A stretch of 12,685 bases of DNA from Phascolarctobacterium sp. (GCA_020024105.1 JAHHUH010000037.1:1-12685); one strand, 5' to 3'; positions 1 through 8,349 are shown, counted from the stretch's first letter. The notes: generated by a model from the letters alone, not told the origin. Program-made: numbers and translations.

Positions 1-516
<516 letters not shown>

Positions 517-654
517 TTTCAGCTTACTAAGAACATCTACGTTCCTAGTTCTCGTTAACTCTTTCTTTGCTTTCGCATTGATTAGAGGTGCCTTGTTGTC
601 TCATCAATAACAAGGTCTTTTTATTCTTCTGTGTGAAGTTTTCAAGGTACAATT
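517..654 (-). other. Spacer between tRNA-Ile and 23S rRNA
   Basis: Transcribed spacer leading into 23S. On the minus strand it carries ACCTTGAAAACTT (about 636-648), resembling the conserved motif before 23S in many Firmicute 16S-23S spacers, and a 7-bp hairpin, CCTTGTT (591-597) with AACAAGG (609-615). This is what a normal intergenic spacer looks like, so the 23S-proximal half of an rRNA operon is intact. No coding potential is evident. Confidence 0.7.
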
Positions 655-731
<77 letters not shown>

Positions 732-737
732 CTTTGT

Positions 738-813
738 TGGTGGAGACGAGGAGAATCGAACTCCTGACCCCCTGCTTGCAAGGCAGGTGCTCTCCCAGCT
801 GAGCTACGCCCCC
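738..813 (-). tRNA. tRNA-Ala (anticodon UGC)
   Basis: A 76-nt minus-strand cloverleaf with encoded CCA (738-740). The acceptor strands GGGGGCG and CGTCTCC pair with two G-U wobbles. The D-arm is TAGCTCAGCTGGGAGAGC, the anticodon loop CTTGCAAG gives UGC, and the T-arm contains GAGTTCGATTCTC. Only 6 nt separate it from tRNA-Ile, so both belong to one precursor. Confidence 0.97.
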
Positions 814-842
814 AAAAGTTTTTAATTTACAATGTATGGTAT

Positions 843-917
843 TGGTGGGCCCAGTAGGGTTCGAACCTACGACCAGCCGGTTATGAGCCGGCGGCTCTAC
901 CACTGAGCTATAGGCCC
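843..917 (-). tRNA. tRNA with CAU anticodon, probably tRNA-Ile2 (lysidine)
   Basis: A 75-nt minus-strand cloverleaf with encoded CCA (843-845) and anticodon loop CTCATAAC. A CAU anticodon fits elongator tRNA-Met, initiator tRNA, or tRNA-Ile2, whose C34 is changed to lysidine by TilS. I favour Ile2. Its 5' acceptor strand GGGCCTA is identical to that of the neighbouring tRNA-Ile(GAU), and it has C4-G69 and C5-G68, pairs known as positive TilS determinants in E. coli. Its anticodon and T-arms resemble Bacillus Ile2 as I recall it. A paired first base argues against an initiator. Automated tools may label it tRNA-Met. It is first in the transcript. Confidence 0.9.
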
Positions 918-939
918 ATGCTAGACAACTAACATTGTT

Positions 940-968
940 ATTATATTACGAATTTACATTTTCGTCAA
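940..968 (-). promoter_or_regulatory. Promoter of the tRNA-tRNA-tRNA-23S unit
   Basis: On the minus strand, TTGACG (963-968), a 17-nt spacer and TATAAT (940-945) form a near-consensus housekeeping promoter. Transcription would start near 933, about 15 nt before the CAU tRNA. It lies just after the rpoD stop, so the RNA unit does not depend on rpoD transcription. No intrinsic terminator is visible between rpoD and this promoter, so read-through from rpoD is also possible. Confidence 0.8.
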
Positions 969-992
969 GTCATCTTTAGGTCATAAATAAAA

Positions 993-2594
993 TTATTCCA
1001 AGAAATCTTTCAATAGTTTACTACGGCTAGGGTGACGCAATTTTCTTAAAGCCTTAGCCTCAATCTGACGGATACGTTCACGTGTAACGCCAAAATACTG
1101 ACCAACCTCTTCCAAAGTACGTGCACGACCATCCTCCAAGCCAAAGCGCAACTCCAAAACCTTACGTTCACGTTCAGTCAGTGTGTTCAACACCTCACCC
1201 AACTGTTCACGCAACAAAATAAAGGAAGCAGCATCTGCTGGAGCAGGTGCATCATGGTCCTCAATAAAGTCGCCTAAATGAGAATCCTCTTCCTCACCAA
1301 TAGGAGTTTCCAGGGAAACAGGCTCCTGGGCAATCTTCTTGATTTCCAGAACACGCTCCACACTGGTATCCATTTCCTTAGCAATTTCTTCAGGCAGGGG
1401 CTCACGACCCAACTCCTGCAGTAGCTGACGGGAAACACGAATCAGCTTATTAATGGTTTCTACCATATGTACCGGAATACGGATGGTACGTGCCTGATCC
1501 GCGATTGCACGGGTAATAGCCTGACGAATCCACCATGTAGCATAGGTACTAAATTTAAAGCCTTTGTTATAATCAAATTTTTCTACAGCCTTGATCAAGC
1601 CCAGATTACCCTCCTGAATCAAATCTAGGAAGAGCATGCCACGGCCTACATAGCGCTTGGCAATGCTGACAACCAGGCGCAGGTTAGCCTCGGACAAGCA
1701 TTTTTTGGAATCATTCCCCTGTTGGATAACCTTTTGCAACAGGTCATGATAATCCTTTTCCAGTGTCTTATATTTTTCAGCAATAATCTCATCGGATTCA
1801 GCTTCCAGACGGGTCTTGATTTCCTCCAGTAAAGCGTTAATGCCATACAGGTTATGAATCTCCTTGTCGCTGGTCTGACGCTGATTAACAGCCTTCTCAT
1901 ATTGGGCCTGCATACAGTGATTTTCCACCAGCAGGCGTTGTAAATGAAGGCGTTCATCCTTGGTAAATTCAAAAATCAAATCCAGATAAGCTTCCTCAGA
2001 GTAAGCACGTCCGGCGATAAATTTCTTTTTAATCTCCTGCAGCACTCTGAAAACTGAACGGGAATCAGTCATCTGCCATTCAGCAGCCAAGAAATCTTCC
2101 ACCTTGGTCAACAAGACTTCCGTGCTGTCCTCGGGAGTGCACACGGGTACGTCCAAGGTAACAGAAGCACGGCTCAAAATACGTTCAGCCTGTCTGCCCT
2201 TATCCATACGCTTAGCCAGCTTAATTTCGTCCTCACCTACCAGCAGGGGTACTCTACCGATTTCCTTCAAATACATACGCACAGGATCATCGGTGGAAAT
2301 GCCTTCGGGGGCTTCCATATTGCTTAATTCTTTTTCATCAGCAACTCCGTCCAATTCGTCGCCGTCATCCATACTCTCCTTGGAGATAATAATATCATCA
2401 TCGGCAGAATTATCGTCAGCTACCTGAATGCCCTTGGACAGTAAATATTCATAAAATTCGTCAAGGGGAACGTCCTTGCCTCTAATAGCATCATTTATAT
2501 CCTTATCGCTTACAAAACCATTATTTGCCTTACCCTTTGCTACCAGGACCTGCAAATCTTCTGGAGTTAATCTATTATTGCTTTCTTTGCTCAC
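993..2594 (-). CDS. rpoD: RNA polymerase primary sigma factor RpoD/SigA
   Basis: A 533-residue housekeeping sigma factor that directs core RNA polymerase to -35/-10 promoters. Seen: region 1.1-like N-terminus (about 8-60) with an acidic stretch (60-95); region 1.2 (102-135, DPVRMYLKEIG); region 2 (302-375) with NLRLVVSIAKRY, the core-binding DLIQEGNLGL and the melting/-10 segment FSTYATWWIRQAI; region 3 (378-455); region 4 (456-533) with the -35-reading helix VTRERIRQIEAKALRKLR. About 165 residues (136-300) between 1.2 and 2.1 form a large non-conserved insert, absent from the ~370-residue Bacillus SigA but reminiscent of proteobacterial RpoD. Start is GTG, 7 nt after GGGGGAG. It lies 24 nt downstream of dnaG, evidently in the same operon. 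Stop is TAA. Confidence 0.98.
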   Translation of the reverse strand: MSKESNNRLTPEDLQVLVAKGKANNGFVSDKDINDAIRGKDVPLDEFYEYLLSKGIQVADDNSADDDIIISKESMDDGDELDGVADEKELSNMEAPEGISTDDPVRMYLKEIGRVPLLVGEDEIKLAKRMDKGRQAERILSRASVTLDVPVCTPEDSTEVLLTKVEDFLAAEWQMTDSRSVFRVLQEIKKKFIAGRAYSEEAYLDLIFEFTKDERLHLQRLLVENHCMQAQYEKAVNQRQTSDKEIHNLYGINALLEEIKTRLEAESDEIIAEKYKTLEKDYHDLLQKVIQQGNDSKKCLSEANLRLVVSIAKRYVGRGMLFLDLIQEGNLGLIKAVEKFDYNKGFKFSTYATWWIRQAITRAIADQARTIRIPVHMVETINKLIRVSRQLLQELGREPLPEEIAKEMDTSVERVLEIKKIAQEPVSLETPIGEEEDSHLGDFIEDHDAPAPADAASFILLREQLGEVLNTLTERERKVLELRFGLEDGRARTLEEVGQYFGVTRERIRQIEAKALRKLRHPSRSKLLKDFLE

Positions 2595-2618
2595 AGTTTC
2601 TCCCCCTTTCGAATTTTT

Positions 2619-4406
2619 TTAGTTACTGTAGAGTTTTTTAATTTCATTCTTTATCCTTTGACTTTCTGCTAATTCACTCATACAACGAGCATCACCGGCC
2701 TGCTCATACTGGGCTGCCAGCTGGCAATGCTGCTCATAGGCCTTCTCTAAAAATCCCCTTTGCATCTGCCGCAGACAATCTTCTATCATCCTACCAGCAT
2801 CTCCTGCCGGAGTCTGCTTAGCCATTATTCCTGCTAAAACAGATGCCACTCCATCATCTAAATGTTCTGTCAGTTGGGAAGCATTGACCTGCTCAGAATA
2901 ATTTCCCTGAACCAAAGCTGTAAAGAGCTGTTGATGTGCCTGAATAACAAAACCCACTTTTTCTACAATTTCCAGACAGTTCACTGCCATTTCCGGGTGT
3001 TCTAAAAGCACAGCTAAAAGTAATTCCTCAGCCTGCTGCTCCACAGTAGTCGTCGTAGTCCGGACCCCGGGCACAGGCAAGCCTGGCATGTTTTGCTGTC
3101 CGCTACGCTTTCTAGCTGCTTTACGATATTCCTCCATAATCAGACCCTCATCAATTACCAGACGCTGGGCCAGCTTACGGATATGCTCCACTACCTCAAT
3201 ATCATTCTTACATTGGAGTAGGAATGGTAATAAATTCGACACGGTTTCTACTTTTCCTGCTAAATTTGAAACATTATTTTCAGAAATTGTCTCATTAATT
3301 TGAAAATCAATACCCTCTACTGCCCCTTCAATTACCTTGAGAAAGGCCTCCCTACCATGCTGGCGGATGTATTCATCCGGGTCCTTTCCCTGCGGTACAG
3401 TAGCAATACGTACCCTTAGGCCTGCCTCACGGGCAATGGTCGTAGCCCTGACAGCTGCACGACGTCCGGCGGCATCACTGTCATAGCAGAAGATAACCTC
3501 CAGTGCCATCCGCTTCAAAAGCCTGGCCTGCTCCACAGCAAATGCCGTACCCATGGAGGCTACGGCATTCTTTATTCCTGCGGCATGCAGGCTGATGGCA
3601 TCCATATAGCCCTCCACAATCAGCACCTGCTGAGTTTTACGCACCTCCTGCCTGGCAATATCCAGACCGAACAGCAGGTAGCGCTTATTAAAAAAGCTGG
3701 TCTCCCCCGTATTCATATACTTGGGCTGTCCCTCCCCCAGGACGCGACCGCCAAAGCCGACCACCCTGCCGCGGATATCCCTGATGGGAATCATCACCCG
3801 TCGGCGAAATTTATCGTAGATGCCACCATTCTTACCAGTAAGAGCCAAGCCTGCCTTCACCAACTGCGCTGGAGTACAATTATGCCTACCTAAATTATTG
3901 ACCAGGGCAGTATAACTGTCCAAGGCAAAGCCAAGAGAAAAGCTTTCAATAATTTCCTGTCCTATCCCACGACTAGCCAGATAGGCCAGGGCCGGTTTAC
4001 CATGCTCCGTGCGCAGCAGGCAGGCCTGAAAGTATCTTGCAGCCAGCTCATTGGTAGCGACTACCTCCTGCAACTGCTTCTCCCGAGCCAGCTCCTGGGC
4101 ATTCTTATGGGTTTCAGGAATAGGAATATTATATTTATTGGCTAAGAGCTTGAGGGCCTCCAGGAAGCCACAATTTTCTGCTTTCATGATGAATTTAAAC
4201 ACGTCACCGCCCTCATGGCAGCCGAAGCAGTAAAACATATTCTTTTCCGGATTTACTGCAAAGGAAGGTGTTTTTTCACCATGAAAGGGACAACAGCCCC
4301 AAAAATTATGTCCACGTTTTTTGAGTGCTACATAGCCGGAAATAACGTCCACAATATCAGCGCTACTTCTTACCTGTTCTTTAAAATCATCAAAATCGGC
4401 ACTCAT
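2619..4406 (-). CDS. dnaG: DNA primase DnaG
   Basis: A 595-residue primase that makes RNA primers at the replication fork with the DnaB helicase. Seen: N-terminal CHC2 zinc finger with C39, H42, C60 and C63 (CPFH...CFGC); RNA polymerase core with the basic FRRRVMIPI motif (200-208) and GFGGR (217-221); TOPRIM domain with VEGYMD (catalytic E265) and CYDSDAAG (metal-binding D309 and D311). The less conserved C-terminal part (about 440-595) is where the helicase-binding domain lies in this family. Length is normal. The ATG follows AGGAGTG at good spacing. It is first in a dnaG-rpoD operon; rpsU, often the first gene of this operon elsewhere, is absent. Confidence 0.98.
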   Translation of the reverse strand: MSADFDDFKEQVRSSADIVDVISGYVALKKRGHNFWGCCPFHGEKTPSFAVNPEKNMFYCFGCHEGGDVFKFIMKAENCGFLEALKLLANKYNIPIPETHKNAQELAREKQLQEVVATNELAARYFQACLLRTEHGKPALAYLASRGIGQEIIESFSLGFALDSYTALVNNLGRHNCTPAQLVKAGLALTGKNGGIYDKFRRRVMIPIRDIRGRVVGFGGRVLGEGQPKYMNTGETSFFNKRYLLFGLDIARQEVRKTQQVLIVEGYMDAISLHAAGIKNAVASMGTAFAVEQARLLKRMALEVIFCYDSDAAGRRAAVRATTIAREAGLRVRIATVPQGKDPDEYIRQHGREAFLKVIEGAVEGIDFQINETISENNVSNLAGKVETVSNLLPFLLQCKNDIEVVEHIRKLAQRLVIDEGLIMEEYRKAARKRSGQQNMPGLPVPGVRTTTTTVEQQAEELLLAVLLEHPEMAVNCLEIVEKVGFVIQAHQQLFTALVQGNYSEQVNASQLTEHLDDGVASVLAGIMAKQTPAGDAGRMIEDCLRQMQRGFLEKAYEQHCQLAAQYEQAGDARCMSELAESQRIKNEIKKLYSN

Positions 4407-4431
4407 AAAAACACTCCTGTTCTAATAGCTT

Positions 4432-4461
4432 ACTTTATTTATATTCCCTATGATATGTCAA
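4432..4461 (-). promoter_or_regulatory. Candidate promoter for dnaG-rpoD
   Basis: A perfect -35 TTGACA (4456-4461) is followed on the minus strand by an 18-nt spacer and a weaker -10, TAAAGT (4432-4437, 4 of 6 matches). It sits about 26 nt upstream of the dnaG start, back to back with the promoter of the divergent LptA-like gene. The -10 choice is uncertain: TATAAA (4438-4443) is a better match but lies only 12 nt from the -35. Confidence 0.45.
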
Positions 4462-4500
4462 AATCCTCTTTTTTCTTTTAACTTCTTTCAGTTTAATATA

Positions 4501-4529
4501 TTGCCTAGCTTCTAAAAAAATTATATAAT
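4501..4529 (+). promoter_or_regulatory. Promoter of the LptA-like gene
   Basis: TTGCCT (4501-4506), a 17-nt spacer and TATAAT (4524-4529). A ribosome binding site AAGAGGTG (4536-4543) follows 8 nt before the ATG at 4552, so the leader is very short. Confidence 0.7.
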
Positions 4530-4551
4530 AGTCGGAAGAGGTGATTTTTCT

Positions 4552-5058
4552 ATGAAGAAAATTTTCATTATCTGCTGCCTGCTGCTGTCTCTAATTCCAG
4601 CATTATGCTTTGCAGATGCCCCTATTATCAAAAGCGATAGCCGTACCTTCGATGTTATGAAGGGAGTTTATGATTTACAGGGTAATGTTTTTGTGCAATT
4701 TCCTGCCCACGATAAAACACTGACGATCAAGGGCGACCGCACCAAGGTTTTCCTCTACGAAATGGAGGTTCATGGTGAGGGTAATATCCAGCTGTCCTAT
4801 GACCAGCTGCATTTTAACTGCGATAAGGTAGACGTCTACCATAAGGAGCGTACCGCATATGTTACCGGTAACTGCAGCTTCCAACATGAGGACCTGCTGA
4901 TTACCGCGGACCAGGGCTTCTTTAATTGGAAGAAAAAGCTAGCCACTTTCCAGGGCAATGTCCAGGTCAACCAGGGGCCTGTCCAGGAAAGGGTTGTCTA
5001 CCAGGTACTGGAAAAGCGCTTCCTGACCGAGGAGGAAACCAGCGCCCTGGGCCTCTGA
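4552..5058 (+). CDS. Secreted LptA/OstA-domain protein
   Basis: 168 residues. The N-terminus is a clear signal peptide: MKK, a hydrophobic core to about residue 18, and a likely signal peptidase I site after LCFA (21/22). The mature part repeats short beta strands of the OstA/LptA type: GVYDLQGNVFVQF, LTIKGDRTKVF, MEVHGEGNIQLSYDQLHF, CDKVDVYHKERTAYVTGNC, LLITADQGFFNWKKKLATF. LptA proteins form a periplasmic beta-jellyroll bridge carrying LPS to the outer membrane, so this implies a diderm envelope. Unlike classical loci, it does not sit beside lptC or lptB; it is a single gene with its own promoter and terminator, divergent from dnaG. It may be a paralogue rather than the main LptA, so no gene symbol is given. 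Confidence 0.8.
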   Translation: MKKIFIICCLLLSLIPALCFADAPIIKSDSRTFDVMKGVYDLQGNVFVQFPAHDKTLTIKGDRTKVFLYEMEVHGEGNIQLSYDQLHFNCDKVDVYHKERTAYVTGNCSFQHEDLLITADQGFFNWKKKLATFQGNVQVNQGPVQERVVYQVLEKRFLTEEETSALGL

Positions 5059-5106
5059 CCCAGGGCTGCCCGCTAGTATTCCTATCAGCAGAAGCAGACC
5101 GTTACT

Positions 5107-5144
5107 AATAGTGCTGTTGCTATAACGACAGCACTATTTTTTTG
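5107..5144 (+). terminator. Intrinsic terminator after the LptA-like gene
   Basis: A perfect stem ATAGTGCTGT (5108-5117) with ACAGCACTAT (5128-5137), extendable at both ends, short loop, then a run of seven T. A strong Rho-independent terminator separating this gene from the Tm-1-like operon. Confidence 0.9.
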
Positions 5145-5167
5145 CCCTTTTTTTCTTAAAAAATCCC

Positions 5168-5176
5168 TGTTATAAT
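5168..5176 (+). promoter_or_regulatory. Extended -10 promoter of the Tm-1-like operon
   Basis: TGTTATAAT is a perfect extended -10 (TG at 5168, TATAAT at 5171-5176). The -35 position holds only a T-rich tract shared with the end of the preceding terminator, so recognition would rely on the extended -10. A leader of about 50 nt follows, then AAAGGAG before the ATG at 5233. Confidence 0.6.
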
Positions 5177-5232
5177 TATGCTGGTGGTGTTATTCTATCC
5201 ACTAACCGTCCATTTAAGAAAGGAGCGAATGC

Positions 5233-6435
5233 ATGAAAACAATTTGTATTATTGGTACCCTGGATACAAAGGGTAAGGAATTTGGCTTTCTAAAGGAGTT
5301 AATTGAAGCCAGAGGTTTTCAGACCTTCTGCATTAATACCGGTGTATTTGAGCCCCTATTTACTGCCGATGTAAGTAACGCTCAGGTCGCTGCTGCAGTA
5401 GGCATGGATATTCAGGAAATTGTAGCTAAAAATGACCGTGCGCTGGCTACTGAAACTATTTCTCGTGGCTTAGAGGTCCTATTACCCCAGCTCCATGCTG
5501 AGGGAAAATTTGATGCCGTCCTCTCCGCAGGAGGCTCCGGTGGTACCTCCATGGCAGCACCTGCAATGCGTGCCCTTCCCATCGGCGTACCCAAGATGAT
5601 TATTTCCACTATGGCGTCCGGTAATGTTTCCCAATACATTGATACCAGTGACCTGATCATGATCCCCTCCATCGTAGATGTGGAGGGCTTGAATGATATC
5701 TCCCGCAAAATCTTTACTAATGCCGTTAACGCCCTCTGTGGTATGGTGCATTTCCCGCACCATATCGAAAAGGATGGCCGTCCCCTCCTAGCTGCTACCA
5801 TGTTCGGCGTAACCACACCCTGCATCAAAACCGCTAAGGAATATCTGGAGGCACAGGGCTACGACGTTTTAGTCTTCCACGCTACCGGTGCCGGTGGTAA
5901 ATCCATGGAAGCGCTTATCGAAGCAGGCTTCATCAAGGGCGTTCTGGATATTACCACTACTGAATGGTGTGACGAGCTTGTAGGTGGCGTACTGAGTGCT
6001 GGTCCCCACCGTCTGGAGGCTGCCGGTCGCAAGGGCATCCCCCAGGTTGTTTCCGTAGGTGCCCTGGATATGGTAAACTTCGGTCCCAAGGAAACCCTGC
6101 CCAAGGAATACGCACAGCGCCTGCTCTATCCCCATAACCCCACTGTTACCCTCATGCGTACCACAGCTGAGGAATTAACCAGGATTGGTACAGTCATTGC
6201 AGAAAAATTGAACAAGGCCCAGGGCAAAACCACCCTGATACTACCCCTGAAGGGTCTTTCCGCCATTGACGTCCAGGGCGCTCCCTTCTATGATGCCGAA
6301 GCTGATGCCGCCCTCTTTAGCACTCTGAGGGAAAAGCTGACCAACAAGGTAGAGCTGGTAGAAATGGATAATGCCATTAATGACGATGCTTTCGCTTTGG
6401 CTGCTGCCCAAAAATTAATTGAGCTTTTGGGCTAA
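5233..6435 (+). CDS. UPF0261 / Tm-1-like ATP-binding domain protein
   Basis: 400 residues, the usual full length for UPF0261 (Tm-1-like ATP-binding) proteins. Family motifs seen: IIGTLDTKG (6-14) at the N-terminus; AGGSGGTS (99-106), a glycine-rich loop ending the first Rossmann-like domain; HATGAGGKSMEAL (216-228), a phosphate-binding-like segment of the second domain; and GPHRLEAAG (257-265). The homologous N-terminal domain of tomato Tm-1 binds ATP and inhibits tobamovirus replication protein; the bacterial substrate is unknown to me, and an enzymatic role in small-molecule metabolism is only inferred. It is first in an operon with the PEP-hydrolase-like gene 25 nt downstream. The ATG has a good AAAGGAG site. 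Probably cytoplasmic: no signal peptide or membrane segment. Confidence 0.93.
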   Translation: MKTICIIGTLDTKGKEFGFLKELIEARGFQTFCINTGVFEPLFTADVSNAQVAAAVGMDIQEIVAKNDRALATETISRGLEVLLPQLHAEGKFDAVLSAGGSGGTSMAAPAMRALPIGVPKMIISTMASGNVSQYIDTSDLIMIPSIVDVEGLNDISRKIFTNAVNALCGMVHFPHHIEKDGRPLLAATMFGVTTPCIKTAKEYLEAQGYDVLVFHATGAGGKSMEALIEAGFIKGVLDITTTEWCDELVGGVLSAGPHRLEAAGRKGIPQVVSVGALDMVNFGPKETLPKEYAQRLLYPHNPTVTLMRTTAEELTRIGTVIAEKLNKAQGKTTLILPLKGLSAIDVQGAPFYDAEADAALFSTLREKLTNKVELVEMDNAINDDAFALAAAQKLIELLG

Positions 6436-6460
6436 GCCTATATTTTAAGGAGGAAAGAAA

Positions 6461-7291
6461 ATGTTATTCAAATCCCGTGAAGAAATTATTGCTGATTTTA
6501 GAGCACAGATTGCTGCAGGCAAAATTTTAGTTGGTGTTGGTGCCGGTACCGGTATTACCGCCAAATGTTCTGAAAAAGCTGATGTAGATATGCTGATTGT
6601 CTACAACTCCGGTCGCTTCCGTATGGCTGGCCGTGGCTCCCTGTCCGGACTGCTGCCCTACGGTGATGCTAATAAAATCGTTGTGGAAATGGGCTACGAG
6701 GTACTGCCCATCGTTAAAAAGACGCCTGTTTTGGCAGGTGTCTGCGGCACAGACCCCTTCCGTATTATGGATATCTACCTGAAGGAATTAAAGGCGCAGG
6801 GCTTCAACGGCGTTCAAAACTTCCCCACCGTAGGTCTGATTGATGGTGTTTTCCGTCAAAACCTGGAGGAAACCGGTATGGGCTACGAGCTGGAGATAGA
6901 AATGATCCGCAAGGCTCATGAGCTGGATATGGTTACCTGCCCCTATGTTTTCGATCCTGAACAAGCAGCAGCTATGGCCGCAGCTGGTGCCGACTGCCTG
7001 GTTGCTCATATGGGTCTGACCACGAAAGGCTCCATTGGCGCAGAAACCGCTAAAACCCTGGATGACTGCATTCCGGTAATCAAAGCTATTATTGCTGCCG
7101 GCCGCAAGGTTAATCCTGATGTTATCGTTATCTGCCACGGTGGTCCTATTGCAGACCCCGAGGATGCTGCTTACATCATTAAAAACATTCCTGAAATTGA
7201 CGGCTTCTTTGGTGCTTCCTCCATTGAACGTCTAGCCTCCGAACGTGGCATGACTGCTCAGGCAGCTGCTTTTAAAGCCATCGAAAAATAA
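6461..7291 (+). CDS. Phosphoenolpyruvate hydrolase-like TIM-barrel protein
   Basis: 276 residues, full length for the PEP-hydrolase-like TIM-barrel family related to PEP mutase/isocitrate lyase-type barrels. Motifs along the barrel: GVGAGTG (25-31); YNSGRFRMAGRGSLSGLLP (48-66); AGVCGTDPF (92-100); NFPTVGLIDG (120-129); VAHMGLTTKG (181-190); CHGGPI (225-230); GFFGASSIERL (248-258). It corresponds to the C-terminal half of plant and fungal Tm-1-type fusions, whose N-terminal half corresponds to the gene just upstream. The strong site AAGGAGGA (6447-6454) lies 6 nt before the ATG. A bidirectional terminator follows. The reaction is not established: the family name comes from homology, so a carbon-carbon or phosphoenolpyruvate-type lyase/hydrolase role is an inference. 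Confidence 0.92.
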   Translation: MLFKSREEIIADFRAQIAAGKILVGVGAGTGITAKCSEKADVDMLIVYNSGRFRMAGRGSLSGLLPYGDANKIVVEMGYEVLPIVKKTPVLAGVCGTDPFRIMDIYLKELKAQGFNGVQNFPTVGLIDGVFRQNLEETGMGYELEIEMIRKAHELDMVTCPYVFDPEQAAAMAAAGADCLVAHMGLTTKGSIGAETAKTLDDCIPVIKAIIAAGRKVNPDVIVICHGGPIADPEDAAYIIKNIPEIDGFFGASSIERLASERGMTAQAAAFKAIEK

Positions 7292-7339
7292 TTTCCCTTC
7301 CTTTGACAATATAACAATATATATAGTAGGAAAAATAAA

Positions 7340-7370
7340 AGTCGTGAATGCTTACATTCACGGCTTTTTC
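7340..7370 (+). terminator. Bidirectional terminator between convergent units
   Basis: An 11-bp stem, AGTCGTGAATG (7340-7350) with CATTCACGGCT (7355-7365), one T-G wobble and a 4-nt loop. It is followed by TTTTT on the plus strand and by a T-rich tract (CTTTTATTTTT) on the minus strand. It can end both the Tm-1-like operon and the convergent ChaN-like gene. Confidence 0.85.
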
Positions 7371-7429
7371 ATTTGAGAAAGTCCCGCAGCTGCCTTACTA
7401 TGTTGGCAGAGGCCAGCAGAGCGGCTGAA

Positions 7430-8323
7430 TTATCTATCAGCAACAGCTACTCTGGGGAAGAAAATCAAAAATTCACCCTCGCCTTTATTTTTCTTATACA
7501 CATTATGAGGCTGAGCCACCCTACCCGGCATATCCTGGGGAGAAATAATTGCCAGCTTCAGCTGGGGAGCTCTCTGCTGCATACGCTCCACCGTACCCAG
7601 ATGACGGTCGGAATGGAAACAGCCGTTGATGTGGAGCACAACGCTATCCGGATGCTTCCGCAGGTATTCGTAAATACTTTCAGCCATCTTATCATCATTC
7701 AGACATTGGGTGGCAAAACCCTGCAATCTTTTAGGAGTAAGCTCCGGCATGGCCTTACCCTCGCCCTAGCTCATATAGCCGAAGAATTTATCCCTATAGG
7801 CACCCTCGGGAGCAGTAGTGTACTTCGGCAGGTATTTTTTATAGTCCCAGCCGATATTGGCAATAGTACCCTCCTTAGCCATAAAACGAGGAATATTGGC
7901 AGCAATAACGGGGATTTTATGCTCCTTGGCAAATTCAATCAGCCCTCTATAATCGCTTTGATAATTGGGCCAGGGACGGGAATTAGCCAGAAAATTATCC
8001 TCACTGACCTTACCTGCCAGATAGTCGTCTAAAATATCCTGGTTATCGGCCTCAAACATTTCCATGGACAACACCAGCCTGTCACCATGCTTGGTGTAGA
8101 GGGCCTGCAGCAGCTCCAGCTCCACCTCATGCAGCACGGGCTGGTCATGGTATTCACCAAAGAACACGGCATCATAGCCCACCAGAGCCTCCGCCATTTG
8201 TTCTGTATTAACAAGCTTATTATTACCGGTATCCACTATGGTAACTGCTTCTGCCGCCAAGGCGGTACTGCATTGGAGCAGGCCACAAACAAGACCCAGG
8301 CCTAATAATTTCTTTAGATTCAT
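7430..8323 (-). pseudogene. ChaN-family (haem/iron-associated, TraB/Tiki-like) protein with one in-frame amber codon
   Basis: A 297-codon frame open throughout except for TAG at 7766-7768 (codon 186). The N-terminal half has a signal peptide (MNLKK, hydrophobic core, cleavage near ALA-AEA), the family signature VFFGEYHDQPVLHEVELELL and the helical region LSMEMFE...DDYLAG. The C-terminal half, same frame, has TPKRLQGF...CLNDDKMAESI and NGCFHSDRHLGTVERM, typical of ChaN-like proteins. So the domain is complete apart from one codon. The family is linked to haem binding and iron uptake in some bacteria; here the ligand is unknown. No clear lipobox. The start at 8323 is chosen over the ATG at 8380 because the latter lies inside the -10 element. 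A GAGGG before ATG 7750 could allow restart. Recent pseudogene, read-through or sequencing error all remain possible. Confidence 0.85.
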
Positions 8324-8349
8324 CTTATTTTCCCTTTCATTATTTAGTA

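Noticed and set aside
7766..7768. Pyrrolysine or another genetically encoded amber amino acid
   Set aside because: Nothing in the window encodes pylT, pylS or the related methylamine enzymes, and the ChaN family is not known to use it. A point mutation is simpler.
7373..8032. A 219-codon plus-strand frame
   Set aside because: It is antisense to the ChaN-like gene, has no ribosome site or promoter, and crosses the terminator's downstream flank; the minus frame carries the conserved motifs.
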